Source of the DNA: a virus
Virus record (IMG/VR): IMGVR_UViG_3300032316_000255
Span: 1-31,005 of that record
Length of the DNA stretch: 31,005 nucleotides
Reading direction: 5' to 3' (one strand)
A program made the translations under genes and the position numbers. Below are positions 7,818 to 15,347 of this stretch, in pieces. The notes beneath the pieces were generated by a model. It searched no databases. It had not been told where the DNA came from and was given only the letters and a program-made list of their open reading frames with translations. Every line of letters begins with the position of its first letter. The stretch's first letter is position 1.

Positions 7818-9443
7818 ATGGATCCGTTCACATTAGCACTTTTAGGCGGCACGGCGTTAGCGTCCGGCGGCCTTAACTATGCCGGATCTAGGGCCGCTGC
7901 GGGCGCTCAAGGCGGTGCGGCCTCTACTAGCGGTATGTTGGGATTTATTGCTCAACAGCAAGCGCGTGAAGAAGCACGCCGAATGGCCGAGAAAGGCGCT
8001 GAAGCGGGCCGTGAATTTTACGGCATGGGTTCCGCTGACGTAAAAGATTTTTATGGTAGAGGCACTAAAGCCCTAGAAGATTATTATGGTAAGGGCTCAC
8101 AGGTCTTAGAAGATTATTATGGCAAGGGCACTAAGTCCTTAGAAGATTATTATGGCAAAGGCACCGCCGACATAAAAGATTTCTACGGTAAAGGCGCGCA
8201 GGTCTTAGAAGATTATTATGGTAGAGGCGCTAAATCCTTAGAAGATTATTATGGTAAAGGCACTAAAGCCTTAGAAGACTATTATGGTCGCGGGCGCGAA
8301 GATGTTTTAGGCCAAGCTCAACGCGGCGAAGATATTGGCCGCGAATTTTACGGCCAAGGCGTAGCGGCTCAACAGCCTTACACAACCGCAGGCACGGCGG
8401 CTACTAATCAATTAGCTATGCTACTTGGCGCTGGAGTTGCACCGGCGGGCGGCGATTTTGGCGTTCAAGGCGCACCCGATAGCTTTGGCTCATATGCTCG
8501 TCAGCCGACGCTCGCTGAACTCCAAATGGATCCTGGCTATGAATTTCGGCGTCAAGAGGGCGAGAAAGCCTTACAACGCTCTATAGCTGCGGGCATTGGT
8601 GGTCAAAGCCGTGGTGGTGGCGGTCTTAAAGCGATGGCTGATTATAGCCAAGGGCTTGCCAGCCAAGAATACGGTAACGCCTATAACCGTTTTATGGCGA
8701 ATCGTGAAGCTGCCATGCGAGGTCTTCAGAATCTTGCTGGCACAGGTGCAAACGCAGCGGGCACTGTGTCAAATTTAGCGGGTAGTATAGGCAATGCGCT
8801 TGCCGGTAATCGCTTTAACACAGGCGCTAATTTAGGTAGCGCAGCCACAACGACAGGCGGTAATATTGGATCTGGCGCGTTTAATACTGGCGCTAATTTA
8901 GGAAGCGCAGCTACAACGACAGGTGGTAATATAGGATCTGGCGCTTTTAATGCTGGGGCGAATTTAGGTAACGCCGCTATGACAACGGGCGCTAACTTAG
9001 GTAATGCCGCTATGACAACGGGCGGTAATATTGGATCTGGCGCGTTTAATACCGGCGCTAATATAGGTTCGGCGGCTACAACGGCAGGGGCTAACCTTGG
9101 TAATCTTGCGTCTAACGCTGGCGGCACGGTCGCTGGCGCTTACACAGGCGCAATTCCTACATTGGCTGGTCTTACATCAGCTAATCCATATGGTGCGGGT
9201 ATGGAAAACGCTGCGGCAGCGCGCGCGTCTGGTTATGTGGGTGGCACCACAGCGCTTGGAAATGCTCTCAACAGCGGCATGGGTAATGCGCTGGCGTATA
9301 ATATGATGAACAATATGTATCCAGGGACAGCTAACAGGAATAATTTTTCCGGCGTAGGGTATGCTATGGGCGCGCCGACCTATGCCCCAGGGTTTACGCC
9401 TGGGTTTGGCGGGGCACCTACTTACGGCGCACCAAGATTTTAA
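7818..9443 (+). CDS. Ejection (internal virion) protein with two 11-residue repeat arrays
   Basis: This 541-residue protein occupies the position of P22 gp7, the first of three ejection proteins. Residues 1-45 are a small hydrophobic and Gly/Ala segment. Residues 65-163 are nine exact 11-residue units of type EDYYGKGTKAL, a hendecad pattern suited to an amphipathic right-handed coiled coil. Residues 230-310 hold a helical domain (AELQMDPGYEFRRQEGEKAL, then RFMANREAAMRGLQNL) that is common in phage internal proteins. Residues 336-434 are nine units of type GANLGSAATTT, small-residue repeats able to insert in or line a membrane. The C-terminus is Gly/Tyr/Pro-rich. It would be packaged in the head and leave with the DNA to help it cross the cell envelope. 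The function is inferred from order and composition. AGAGGC precedes the ATG. Confidence 0.72.
   Translation: MDPFTLALLGGTALASGGLNYAGSRAAAGAQGGAASTSGMLGFIAQQQAREEARRMAEKGAEAGREFYGMGSADVKDFYGRGTKALEDYYGKGSQVLEDYYGKGTKSLEDYYGKGTADIKDFYGKGAQVLEDYYGRGAKSLEDYYGKGTKALEDYYGRGREDVLGQAQRGEDIGREFYGQGVAAQQPYTTAGTAATNQLAMLLGAGVAPAGGDFGVQGAPDSFGSYARQPTLAELQMDPGYEFRRQEGEKALQRSIAAGIGGQSRGGGGLKAMADYSQGLASQEYGNAYNRFMANREAAMRGLQNLAGTGANAAGTVSNLAGSIGNALAGNRFNTGANLGSAATTTGGNIGSGAFNTGANLGSAATTTGGNIGSGAFNAGANLGNAAMTTGANLGNAAMTTGGNIGSGAFNTGANIGSAATTAGANLGNLASNAGGTVAGAYTGAIPTLAGLTSANPYGAGMENAAAARASGYVGGTTALGNALNSGMGNALAYNMMNNMYPGTANRNNFSGVGYAMGAPTYAPGFTPGFGGAPTYGAPRF
8010..8306 (+). repeat. Nine 33-base units encoding an 11-residue hendecad
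   Basis: Nine in-frame 33-base units encode (E/K)D(Y/F)YG(K/R)G-type 11-mers without insertion or deletion. Third positions differ between units (GGTAAG, GGCAAG, GGTAAA, GGTAGA), so selection on the protein pattern is likely. Confidence 0.9.
8823..9119 (+). repeat. Nine 33-base units encoding a second 11-residue repeat
   Basis: Nine in-frame units alternate GANLGSAATTT-like and GGNIGSGAFNT-like 11-mers, giving a 22-residue superperiod in part. Some DNA copies are nearly identical, so slippage or recombination here is possible. Confidence 0.9.
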
Positions 9444-9453
9444 GGTGATTTAA

Positions 9454-10761
9454 ATGCCAGTTGATTACACAATAGCTGCACGCGGCGCACAAGCTAATAC
9501 AGCGCCTGACTTTGCGAACATGCTGGCTCAATACCAGATGATGGGATTGCGGGCCCAACAGAATCAGTTGGCGCAACAGCAACTAGCTGAATATGAACGC
9601 GCGCGACAAGAAGACGAAATGGTTCGCCAGTATTATTCGCAGCCAGGAATGGATCCTTTTTCGCGGCAAACCTTTGCTGGTTTAGCGCCAAAAAGTCCTA
9701 CCGCCTTTTTTAAAGCAATGCCTGCTTACTCAGGAATGTTTGCTGAGAGAGCCAGAGAAGAGGCGTTAAGAGGATCTGAGCGCCGCGCGGAAGAAGAACA
9801 ACCATATAAAATGCAAGAGGCTATAGGAAAAGGACGTAAGGCAAGTTCTGAGGCAACCGCCGAAGATCTTAAATCTGCACAACGTCTTGTTGCACCTGCG
9901 TATATGGCGCGCGACCCTGCTACTTTTGAGTCGAGATACGCACAAGTATATTCAGATCTTCCTGAAAGAGTGCGCGACCGTCTAGGCCCAAGACCATCTA
10001 TGCAAGATATTGAGGCGTTTTTATCGACGCCAGAAGAAATCTTGCAGGCGCGTAAACCCATTCCAGGCATGAAGACTGGCGAACTCATTGCCACGCCTAC
10101 GGGTAGACCAGGGGAACCAGCTATAGCTGTCGAACCTCGGTATGTGCCTCCTACCAATGCGTTAGCGCCTCAAGGCGGCGTTAATAATATGGGCCGTTTA
10201 GTTACGGACATGGGGCCGCAACAAATAGATCCAGTTATTCAAAAAGAATTACTCCGACAGGAACAACTTAAACAACTGCCCCCAGGCCCAGCCCGCGAGA
10301 AAGCGGGCGCGCGTATGGACATTGGTGACAATTTAGGTGTTATTGATGAGCAATTAACGGGTCTTGCTGAAGCAGGCGGAATACCTCGCGCAGGCGCTAC
10401 AAGTTCTGAGAATTGGAAAGCTGCTTTCCGTAAAAGTTCGACCGGCCAAGCATTAGGCAATCTAAGCGATTCCGAAGTAAACGCGCGTTTAGCGGCGCTT
10501 CGCACAGCGTCTACGGTTCTTAAAGCGCAGCTTCGTAAAGGTCTTGAAATGGGCGTCACGCAGATGGACGCGGTTAAAGAATCGGAAAAGCTCGACCAAG
10601 CTCTGCTTAACCCAGATAGCGTTAAAGCATTAAGTCAAGGCTACGCTTCTATAGATGTGTTAAAGAAATTACTTGGCGGTGGTGCTCCTATGGCGCAGCC
10701 TGCGACAAGAGGTAGAGCGGGCGAAGCGCCTAAATCAAATGTCGGCGATTTTTTTAAGTGA
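9454..10761 (+). CDS. Second ejection-type internal virion protein
   Basis: This 435-residue protein occupies the position of P22 gp20. Its N-terminal 60 residues are Gln/Ala/Glu-rich and helical (LAQYQMMGLRAQQNQLAQQQ, then LAEYERARQEDEM), the usual opening of phage internal or ejection proteins. A long charged middle follows. The C-terminal helical domain (about 285-410) includes WKAAFRKSSTGQALGNLSDS, EVNARLAALRTASTVLKAQL and VKESEKLDQALLNPDSVKAL. The disordered end finishes SNVGDFFK. There is no signal peptide or Cys cluster. AAGGTGA lies 6 bases upstream of the ATG, and the gene is 10 bases after the previous and 6 before the next. A role in DNA ejection is inferred from gene order; sequence similarity to P22 gp20 itself is not obvious. 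Confidence 0.62.
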   Translation: MPVDYTIAARGAQANTAPDFANMLAQYQMMGLRAQQNQLAQQQLAEYERARQEDEMVRQYYSQPGMDPFSRQTFAGLAPKSPTAFFKAMPAYSGMFAERAREEALRGSERRAEEEQPYKMQEAIGKGRKASSEATAEDLKSAQRLVAPAYMARDPATFESRYAQVYSDLPERVRDRLGPRPSMQDIEAFLSTPEEILQARKPIPGMKTGELIATPTGRPGEPAIAVEPRYVPPTNALAPQGGVNNMGRLVTDMGPQQIDPVIQKELLRQEQLKQLPPGPAREKAGARMDIGDNLGVIDEQLTGLAEAGGIPRAGATSSENWKAAFRKSSTGQALGNLSDSEVNARLAALRTASTVLKAQLRKGLEMGVTQMDAVKESEKLDQALLNPDSVKALSQGYASIDVLKKLLGGGAPMAQPATRGRAGEAPKSNVGDFFK

Positions 10762-10767
10762 GTTGAA

Positions 10768-13467
10768 ATGGTTGATTTTGCCGCCAGTATTAAAGCAGCT
10801 AAAGATGCGGGTCATTCTGATGAAGAGATCCGTCAATATCTTTTGTCGCGGCCTGAAAGCGCTAAAGCGCGCGAAGCCGGACATACTGACGCTGAAATAT
10901 TAGATCATTTTGGGTTAGCTGAAGCCGCGCCAGCATCGCGCGGTGAGGTGTCGTTCTTAGACGACTTAGAAAAATACAGTAAAAAAACAGGCATAGGATA
11001 CATGCCACCTGAAGGTTTTGGCGCGACTACCAGCGGTAAAGTATTAAATTACTTAGGCGAGACAGTAGAGAATATACCTGAAAGCGCCGTCGGTTTTGCA
11101 GGCCAAGCGGGCGACTTGCTTACGCTTCCTTTTGACCCTGAACGCCGCGGCCAAATACTACCCGCATTAGGTGAAGCTGTCGCGGGCGCTCCAATGGCTA
11201 TTAGTAAGGGCATTACGAAAGCCGTTTCTAGCCCTAGACAAACGGCGTTAGATGTAGCCGAAGCATTTAAAAAAGATCCTGTCGGCACGATGGCTAATGT
11301 GTCAGCGTTAACAGGATTAGGCGGCGCGATAAGAGGTGGCGGCGCGCTGTCAACAATATCGCGTATGACAAGTCCTGCCGCTATACCTGAGTTAGGCGCA
11401 AGAGGCGCAGGCGTTATCGCTGAACGTGTAGCTCCATCTGTGCTTGCGCCGTTCAGCCAGCGCGCAGCGGAGAACGTCGTAGAGAATCAATTATTCGGCG
11501 ATGTGATGACTAACCCGCAAGCTGTAGCATCAGCGATGCGAGCTAACGTCCCTGTAACGCCAGGGGCACCAATAGCCACAGCGGGGCAGCGATTAGCTGA
11601 AGCTGGACTTTATGAGCCTAGATTAGCCGCGCGCGAAGCAAGTCTTTTATCCGTGTCTTCTCCGGCTGGTCGTGAGGCTATGGTCGCGCAGCAAACACGG
11701 TTGCAGGCTATTCAAGATCAGCTTGCACGAATTGACGCGCAGATACAGCAACAAGGTATGGCGATGTCGCCGCAAGCGCGGGCGCAGTTGAGTGAGACGC
11801 GCAATCAGTTGTTGCGTCAATACGCGACTGAAGAGGCTGCGGGTCGTCAAGCGCTCGGCGCTACGGGCGAGATGCTGCCTGCTACAGGTCAGCTCGCGCC
11901 AGGAGAGGCATTAAGTCAGCGTCTCGGCGAAGCGCGCGATGCTTTCCGTGAGCAGCGCATTACGCCGCTTTATGAAGATGCTTTTAGAACCGCTGGCAAT
12001 CGCCGGATTGATACGCGAGGCGTTATTCAAACGGCTGAAAATATTCTTGGTGGTCGGTTAGCTGATGTGCCGCTAGGCGTTGCAACAAGAACTGTTAGAG
12101 ATCTTAACGAGTTACAGCGCGGCGCGACATTACGTGAATTAGACCGTGTTCGTAAGTCCGTGAATAAAGATATTGCAGCCGCTCAAGCTGCCGGTAAGCC
12201 GATGGGCGACTTGTATGAACTGCATGGCGCTATCGACACCGCAGTCAGAGACAGCCGCGCTATTCCAGACCGCGCTAAATTTCAGTATGAAAACGCGCTG
12301 AACACTTATCGGACTGAGTTCGTCCCACGCTATAGACAGGGTATCGTCACTGACATCTTACGCACAACAAAGAAAAACCAACAGGGTTTGTTGCCAAGTC
12401 AAACGGTATCTAAGTTCTTAGCAAACGAAGATAACGCCGCGCAATTCGCACAGACCTTTGGTAATGATGCTGTTGCACGGCAGGCCATGACATCTGGTCT
12501 TCAAGATATGGCCCGCGCAGACGCGATTGATTTTACGACTGGTGCAATAGACCCTAGTAAGATTGACAATTTTGTAGGCAAGCACGCCCGTCAACTAGAG
12601 ATTATGGGTATTGACGCTAATCAAGTGTTTGGCCCTGTTCGCGCTGAAGCACAGCGGCTGATGACTGGTTTAGATGAGCTTACCAATAGCGCTGCAAGAG
12701 TGCGCGGCTATGCCGACGCAAAAGCGCTTACGACGGCAGCTCTTGGCGATAAGCGGCTGATGGGCGAGCTGACTCAGCGGCTGGAAGGCCCAGCCCGCGA
12801 AGCGTTTAATAAAGAGATAACAGACCGCGCTATCGGATTCATAGCTAATAAAACACCTGACGCGGCGATGAATTATCTGCGCGATAATAGCGATACAATT
12901 CGTATGGCTATTGGTCGTGATCCATATATGCGGCTGACAAATTTGGCAGCTAACCAGAAGGCGCTTGATGAAGTAGCTAAAGCCGCACCTATGCCTGACG
13001 GTAAAATAGTTATCAAATTAGCCGATACTTTCCCGCAGGAAAAACTTACCGATCTTAAAGTCGTGGCAGATGAATTAGCGCGTTTGGATAAAGCTGACAA
13101 GCTCGCGCAAGTGCGCCCTGCCCCGACAGCGTTGAAAGCGGTTACGGAAGAAGCTGAAGAAGCTGGCGTTCCTAGAACAGCATTTAAAGGCTTTTTAGAT
13201 CGTAAAGCGACGATTATGGAAAAAGTTTACTCTGCTTTTCAGAACTTTGCAGATCGTAAAACATCGGCAATTATAGCCGACGCTATGTATAAAAACCCTG
13301 AAAAATTAGCGGCTATGATTGAACGCGCAACTAAACGCGCCGCGCAACGCAGCGCGCCTAAACCGCCGGAAACACCTAGACGGACTTTAGGCCGCGCCGC
13401 GATTACGGGGGCTGTGTCAGTGCAAGATTCACTATATCCTCAAAATAGAAACGCGATGGCGAGATGA
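10768..13467 (+). CDS. Large ejection-type internal virion protein
   Basis: This 899-residue protein is the third and largest of the trio (P22 gp16 position). The N-terminus carries two tandem helical motifs of about 22 residues (AAKDAGHSDEEIRQYLL and KAREAGHTDAEILDHFG). Such AGHxDxEI motifs often open very large phage internal proteins. A Gly/Ala-rich segment follows (about 95-220: VGFAGQAGDLLTLPF, then APMAISKGITKAV), with possible membrane-active helices. Long helical, Gln/Arg-rich stretches fill about 290-800. I see no lysozyme or transglycosylase active-site motif, so murein cutting is not supported. The gene starts 6 bases after its neighbour, and its stop overlaps the ATG at 13464. Transfer into the periplasm or cytoplasm with the genome is inferred. 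Confidence 0.65.
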   Translation: MVDFAASIKAAKDAGHSDEEIRQYLLSRPESAKAREAGHTDAEILDHFGLAEAAPASRGEVSFLDDLEKYSKKTGIGYMPPEGFGATTSGKVLNYLGETVENIPESAVGFAGQAGDLLTLPFDPERRGQILPALGEAVAGAPMAISKGITKAVSSPRQTALDVAEAFKKDPVGTMANVSALTGLGGAIRGGGALSTISRMTSPAAIPELGARGAGVIAERVAPSVLAPFSQRAAENVVENQLFGDVMTNPQAVASAMRANVPVTPGAPIATAGQRLAEAGLYEPRLAAREASLLSVSSPAGREAMVAQQTRLQAIQDQLARIDAQIQQQGMAMSPQARAQLSETRNQLLRQYATEEAAGRQALGATGEMLPATGQLAPGEALSQRLGEARDAFREQRITPLYEDAFRTAGNRRIDTRGVIQTAENILGGRLADVPLGVATRTVRDLNELQRGATLRELDRVRKSVNKDIAAAQAAGKPMGDLYELHGAIDTAVRDSRAIPDRAKFQYENALNTYRTEFVPRYRQGIVTDILRTTKKNQQGLLPSQTVSKFLANEDNAAQFAQTFGNDAVARQAMTSGLQDMARADAIDFTTGAIDPSKIDNFVGKHARQLEIMGIDANQVFGPVRAEAQRLMTGLDELTNSAARVRGYADAKALTTAALGDKRLMGELTQRLEGPAREAFNKEITDRAIGFIANKTPDAAMNYLRDNSDTIRMAIGRDPYMRLTNLAANQKALDEVAKAAPMPDGKIVIKLADTFPQEKLTDLKVVADELARLDKADKLAQVRPAPTALKAVTEEAEEAGVPRTAFKGFLDRKATIMEKVYSAFQNFADRKTSAIIADAMYKNPEKLAAMIERATKRAAQRSAPKPPETPRRTLGRAAITGAVSVQDSLYPQNRNAMAR

Positions 13468-13472
13468 CACCG

Positions 13473-13733
13473 ATGGCTGAATATCAAGTGTTTTTTGATG
13501 TCGCCGTCGGAGTGATCGGCGTCCTGGGCGGATGGGTATTGAATACCGTCTGGGGCGCTGTCAAAGATCTGCAAGCCGCCGATAAAGAACTGGCCGAAAA
13601 GGTTGGTGAAATCGAGGTGCTTGTTGCTGGTCGTTACATCACACGCGAAGAATTTAATACCGTGCTCAATCAAGTGTTTGCAAAACTTGACACCATTCGA
13701 GATCTTGTAAGCCAGAAAGCAGACCGGCGATGA
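13473..13733 (+). CDS. Single-span membrane protein with coiled coil, lysis-cassette member
   Basis: This is an 86-residue protein from the ATG at 13473, or 89 from the ATG at 13464 that overlaps the previous stop. Residues 5-30 (FFDVAVGVIGVLGGWVLNTV) form one membrane segment. A charged amphipathic helix follows (DLQAADKELAEKVGEIEVLV), then YITREEFNTVLNQVFAKLD. One membrane span plus a coiled-coil tail next to the endolysin recalls XhlA-type haemolysin or accessory holin proteins. The coil normally comes before the span in XhlA, so the match is only by analogy. The stop overlaps the endolysin ATG (ATGA at 13730). A holin or holin-regulator role is inferred from position. Confidence 0.6.
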   Translation: MAEYQVFFDVAVGVIGVLGGWVLNTVWGAVKDLQAADKELAEKVGEIEVLVAGRYITREEFNTVLNQVFAKLDTIRDLVSQKADRR

Positions 13734-14233
13734 AAGAGAATTATCCACAGGCGCTTAAGCAGGTTCTCAAATATGAGGGCGGCTACGTTGACCATCCAAA
13801 AGATCCAGGCGGCCCGACGAATAAGGGCGTTACGCAAGCGGTCTATGATACTTGGCGCAAGTCGCAGAATCTCCCAACGCAGAGCGTGCGCGCTATTGCT
13901 GATTCGGAAGTTGCGGCGATTTACAAGAACCTCTATTGGGATCGTGTTTCTGGAGATAATTTGCCCGACGGCGTTGATTTTGCTGTGTTCGACTTTGCTG
14001 TGAATAGCGGAGTCAGCCGCGCAGCTAAAACCTTGCAAGCCGTTGTTGGCGTCACACAAGACGGCGTGATCGGCCCTGCAACGATCCAAGCCACTAAAAC
14101 CTACGTCGCTATGGCCGTCATAAATAAACGTCTGGCGTTCATGCAGTCGCTGTCGATCTGGTCAACGTTTGGCAAGGGATGGTCTGCGCGTATTGCAGAC
14201 GTTAAAGCGCAGATCATAGCGCTTGTTAAATAG
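13730..14233 (+). CDS. Endolysin, GH108-type N-acetylmuramidase
   Basis: This 167-residue protein is of usual length for the family. The N-terminus contains VLKYEGGYVDHPKDPGGPTN followed by KGVT, the Glyco_hydro_108 signature in which the Glu of EGGY (Glu16) is the catalytic acid. YKNLYWDRVSGDNLPDGVDF and AVFDFAVNSG match the second half of the domain. Residues about 100-165 (TLQAVVGVTQDGVIGPATI) form the PG_binding_3 peptidoglycan-binding part. There is no signal peptide or N-terminal anchor, so release through a holin is expected. The gene overlaps its upstream membrane-protein neighbour by 4 bases and precedes the small membrane and spanin genes, which completes a Gram-negative lysis cassette. 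Confidence 0.92.
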   Translation: MKENYPQALKQVLKYEGGYVDHPKDPGGPTNKGVTQAVYDTWRKSQNLPTQSVRAIADSEVAAIYKNLYWDRVSGDNLPDGVDFAVFDFAVNSGVSRAAKTLQAVVGVTQDGVIGPATIQATKTYVAMAVINKRLAFMQSLSIWSTFGKGWSARIADVKAQIIALVK

Positions 14234-14315
14234 AATCATTGTCGCTCTTACGGCGTCATATGTTGCAAAACTAGCGTTTATGCTTGGCATTTATTTTAGG
14301 AGGGCATTGGAATGA
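14223..14315 (+). CDS. Possible tiny membrane peptide (tentative)
   Basis: A 30-residue frame starts at a TTG inside the endolysin 3' end and finishes in an ATGA overlap with the next gene. The peptide reads LNRIIVALTASYVAKLAFML followed by GIYFRRALE, a plausible single membrane span with basic flanks. No good ribosome-binding site is visible. The hydrophobic composition and the coupling-type junction favour it, while the weak start and small size count against it. Confidence 0.25.
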   Translation: MLNRIIVALTASYVAKLAFMLGIYFRRALE

Positions 14316-14473
14316 TTAAGAACTGGAAAACCACCATCCCGGGCATTCTCACTCTCGTTGGTGTCCTCTTCAACGCTTGGCAAACTAAAACGCTTGACTG
14401 GCCTTCTTTGCAAGCTGCGTTGATTGCTATTGGTCTTATCGGCGCTAAAGATTTTAACGTAACCGGCGCATGA
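14312..14473 (+). CDS. Small holin-like membrane protein (53 aa)
   Basis: A strong AGGAGG (14298-14303) lies 8 bases before the ATG. The product starts MIKNWKTTIPGILTLVGVLF, continues NAWQTKTLDWPSLQAALIAI, then GLIGAKDFNVTG. It has a basic N-terminus, a hydrophobic segment at about residues 9-22 and a second at 32-44, so it may cross the membrane twice. Proteins with the KTTIPG opening and the GxxxAKDFNVTG ending recur beside endolysin genes in phages of Gram-negative bacteria and are usually called holins or putative membrane proteins. Its TGA overlaps the ATG of the i-spanin candidate (ATGA at 14470). Together with the neighbours this makes a holin the most likely role. Confidence 0.65.
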   Translation: MIKNWKTTIPGILTLVGVLFNAWQTKTLDWPSLQAALIAIGLIGAKDFNVTGA

Positions 14474-14682
14474 CGACCGCGATCCTAGTCGGCATACTTT
14501 TACTTGTGCTTTACGGCGCGGCTAAAATTATTATAGCCGACGCTTACGAGCGCGGGCGGCGCGATGAAGTTGTGCGCCGTGCAGACCTGCAAGCTAAACT
14601 GAAAGCACAACAGACCAATGTCGTTATGGCCCCTAAAACCGTGGACGATACTTCTACTGATCTTGACAACGGCACTTTCTAG
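14470..14682 (+). CDS. Inner-membrane spanin candidate (Rz-like)
   Basis: This is a 70-residue protein. Residues 3-22 (TAILVGILLLVLYGAAKIII) form a single N-terminal membrane anchor, followed by a charged helical periplasmic part (DAYERGRRDEVVRRADLQAK). The C-terminal tail reads TVDDTSTDLDNGTF. The N-in, C-out layout, the ATGA overlap with the holin-like gene, and an o-spanin lipoprotein frame starting inside its 3' end are the standard design of Rz/Rz1 pairs. It is short for an i-spanin (usually above 100 residues), so the periplasmic coil is minimal. The spanin pair would join inner and outer membranes and disrupt the outer membrane after murein loss. Confidence 0.7.
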   Translation: MTTAILVGILLLVLYGAAKIIIADAYERGRRDEVVRRADLQAKLKAQQTNVVMAPKTVDDTSTDLDNGTF

Positions 14683-14839
14683 CTGCCAGTCAACGAGCGG
14701 CGGATCGTGTCCGCCACTCGCTCAATATTCAGTCGCTCAACAGCGCGCCGTTGCCGCTGAACTTAGGCGGCTCCGTGGAACCGAAACGGCTCAGTTTATC
14801 GTCGATTACGGCAAGCTCCGCGCGGCGTGCAGGCTTTAA
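14618..14839 (+). CDS. Outer-membrane spanin lipoprotein (Rz1-like)
   Basis: This is a 73-residue lipoprotein read in the +1 frame relative to the i-spanin, overlapping its last 65 bases. The signal peptide is MSLWPLKPWTILLLILTTAL and the lipobox is ALSSC, with the lipidated residue at Cys23. The mature part of about 51 residues begins CQSTSGGSC and contains a helix (SVAQQRAVAAELRRLRGTET). The overlapping-frame arrangement and a lipoprotein signal right after an endolysin are diagnostic for Rz1-type o-spanins. Its last 111 bases overlap, in antisense, the end of the DUF6378-like gene on the other strand. No clear ribosome-binding site is seen, so translation may be coupled to the i-spanin. 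Confidence 0.8.
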   Translation: MSLWPLKPWTILLLILTTALSSCQSTSGGSCPPLAQYSVAQQRAVAAELRRLRGTETAQFIVDYGKLRAACRL

Positions 14840-15172
14840 TTCTTCTTTCTTAGCGGGCTTCAGATCAGCGCGCTTCTTGTAGCCAATGCCGGAACCTTCT
14901 TTCTGGGCCACATAGTCATTAGCAAACATCGCCGCAAACGCTTCGTAGTTCATTGCGTCAAGACGACTGTCAATATGCGTCGGGCTGCTAAACGCTCTTG
15001 CGTTCTTAACGCAGACCATGATGATGGCTACCTCAAAGGGGTGAATATCGCGGCCCAGACGCAAAGATGCCAGATCAGCAATAAGCTGAAAATTATCTTC
15101 AATTCCACCGTAATCAGCCCCTCGCTCGCCGATTATTTCGCTTGCCTGTTGTAGTAGATCGTGCGGATTCAT
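14729..15172 (-). CDS. DUF6378-like phage protein
   Basis: This 147-residue protein starts at the ATG at 15172, with AGGGGAAA upstream; a TTG one codon earlier is less likely. The conserved part is at residues 5-80: LLQQASEIIGERGADYGGIE, then DNFQLIADLASLRLG, VAIIMVCVKNARAF and PTHIDSRLDAMNYEAFAAMF. This RGxxYG, then NF, then M..VK..R, then H.DS.xD..NY pattern is the DUF6378 family common in phages of Proteobacteria. The role is unknown, though its layout resembles all-alpha nucleotide-handling enzymes (inference only). The C-terminal 60 residues are basic and repetitive (KPAKKEELKPARRAEL). It is the last gene of the leftward operon, overlaps its upstream gene by 59 bases, and collides with the o-spanin gene. 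Confidence 0.7.
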   Translation of the reverse strand: MNPHDLLQQASEIIGERGADYGGIEDNFQLIADLASLRLGRDIHPFEVAIIMVCVKNARAFSSPTHIDSRLDAMNYEAFAAMFANDYVAQKEGSGIGYKKRADLKPAKKEELKPARRAELAVIDDKLSRFGSTEPPKFSGNGALLSD

Positions 15173-15347
15173 CAATTTCCCCTAATAGTTCGGCTCGCTC
15201 ACGCAACATTCGCAACGTCGTGTAACGCTGATGCAAACGTATAATGACCGTAGACCTGCGAGCGTTCTTGCGCTCGTCACCCAAGAGATCCAATACCTCT
15301 TGTTCCGTATAGTCCGTCAGGACTTCGTTCAATTCACGCCAGTTCAT
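15114..15347 (-). CDS. Small hypothetical protein
   Basis: This is a 77-residue protein: MNWRELNEVLTDYTEQEVLD, then LLGDERKNARRSTVIIRLHQ and RYTTLRMLRERAELLGE. Short helical proteins with EQEVLDLLxxERxxxRRxTxxxRLHQRYxxLRxxRER-type sequences occur next to phage helicase or nuclease genes. I know no assigned function. The basic second half could bind nucleic acid. It overlaps the helicase gene by 14 bases and the DUF6378-like gene by 59, and the Arg/Lys-rich last 15 residues coincide with that second overlap. Co-transcription with both neighbours is clear from the overlaps. Confidence 0.65.
   Translation of the reverse strand: MNWRELNEVLTDYTEQEVLDLLGDERKNARRSTVIIRLHQRYTTLRMLRERAELLGEIDESARSTTTGKRNNRRARG

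Noticed and set aside
8726-9127. Long antisense open frame (133 codons) opposite the second repeat array
   Set aside because: It mirrors the sense-strand repeats, is a Pro/Ala/Leu-rich low-complexity translation, and has no independent ribosome-binding site.
9726-10157. Antisense open frame of 143 codons within the second ejection-type gene
   Set aside because: It is Ser/Arg-rich with no recognisable domain and lies fully inside a well-supported gene.
10768-13467. Lytic transglycosylase or lysozyme domain in the large ejection-type protein
   Set aside because: I looked for ES..NP or similar active-site stretches and saw none.
13741-13749. Perfect DnaA box TTATCCACA
   Set aside because: It lies inside the endolysin coding sequence (near its start) with no repeats or AT-rich stretch around it, so it is probably chance.
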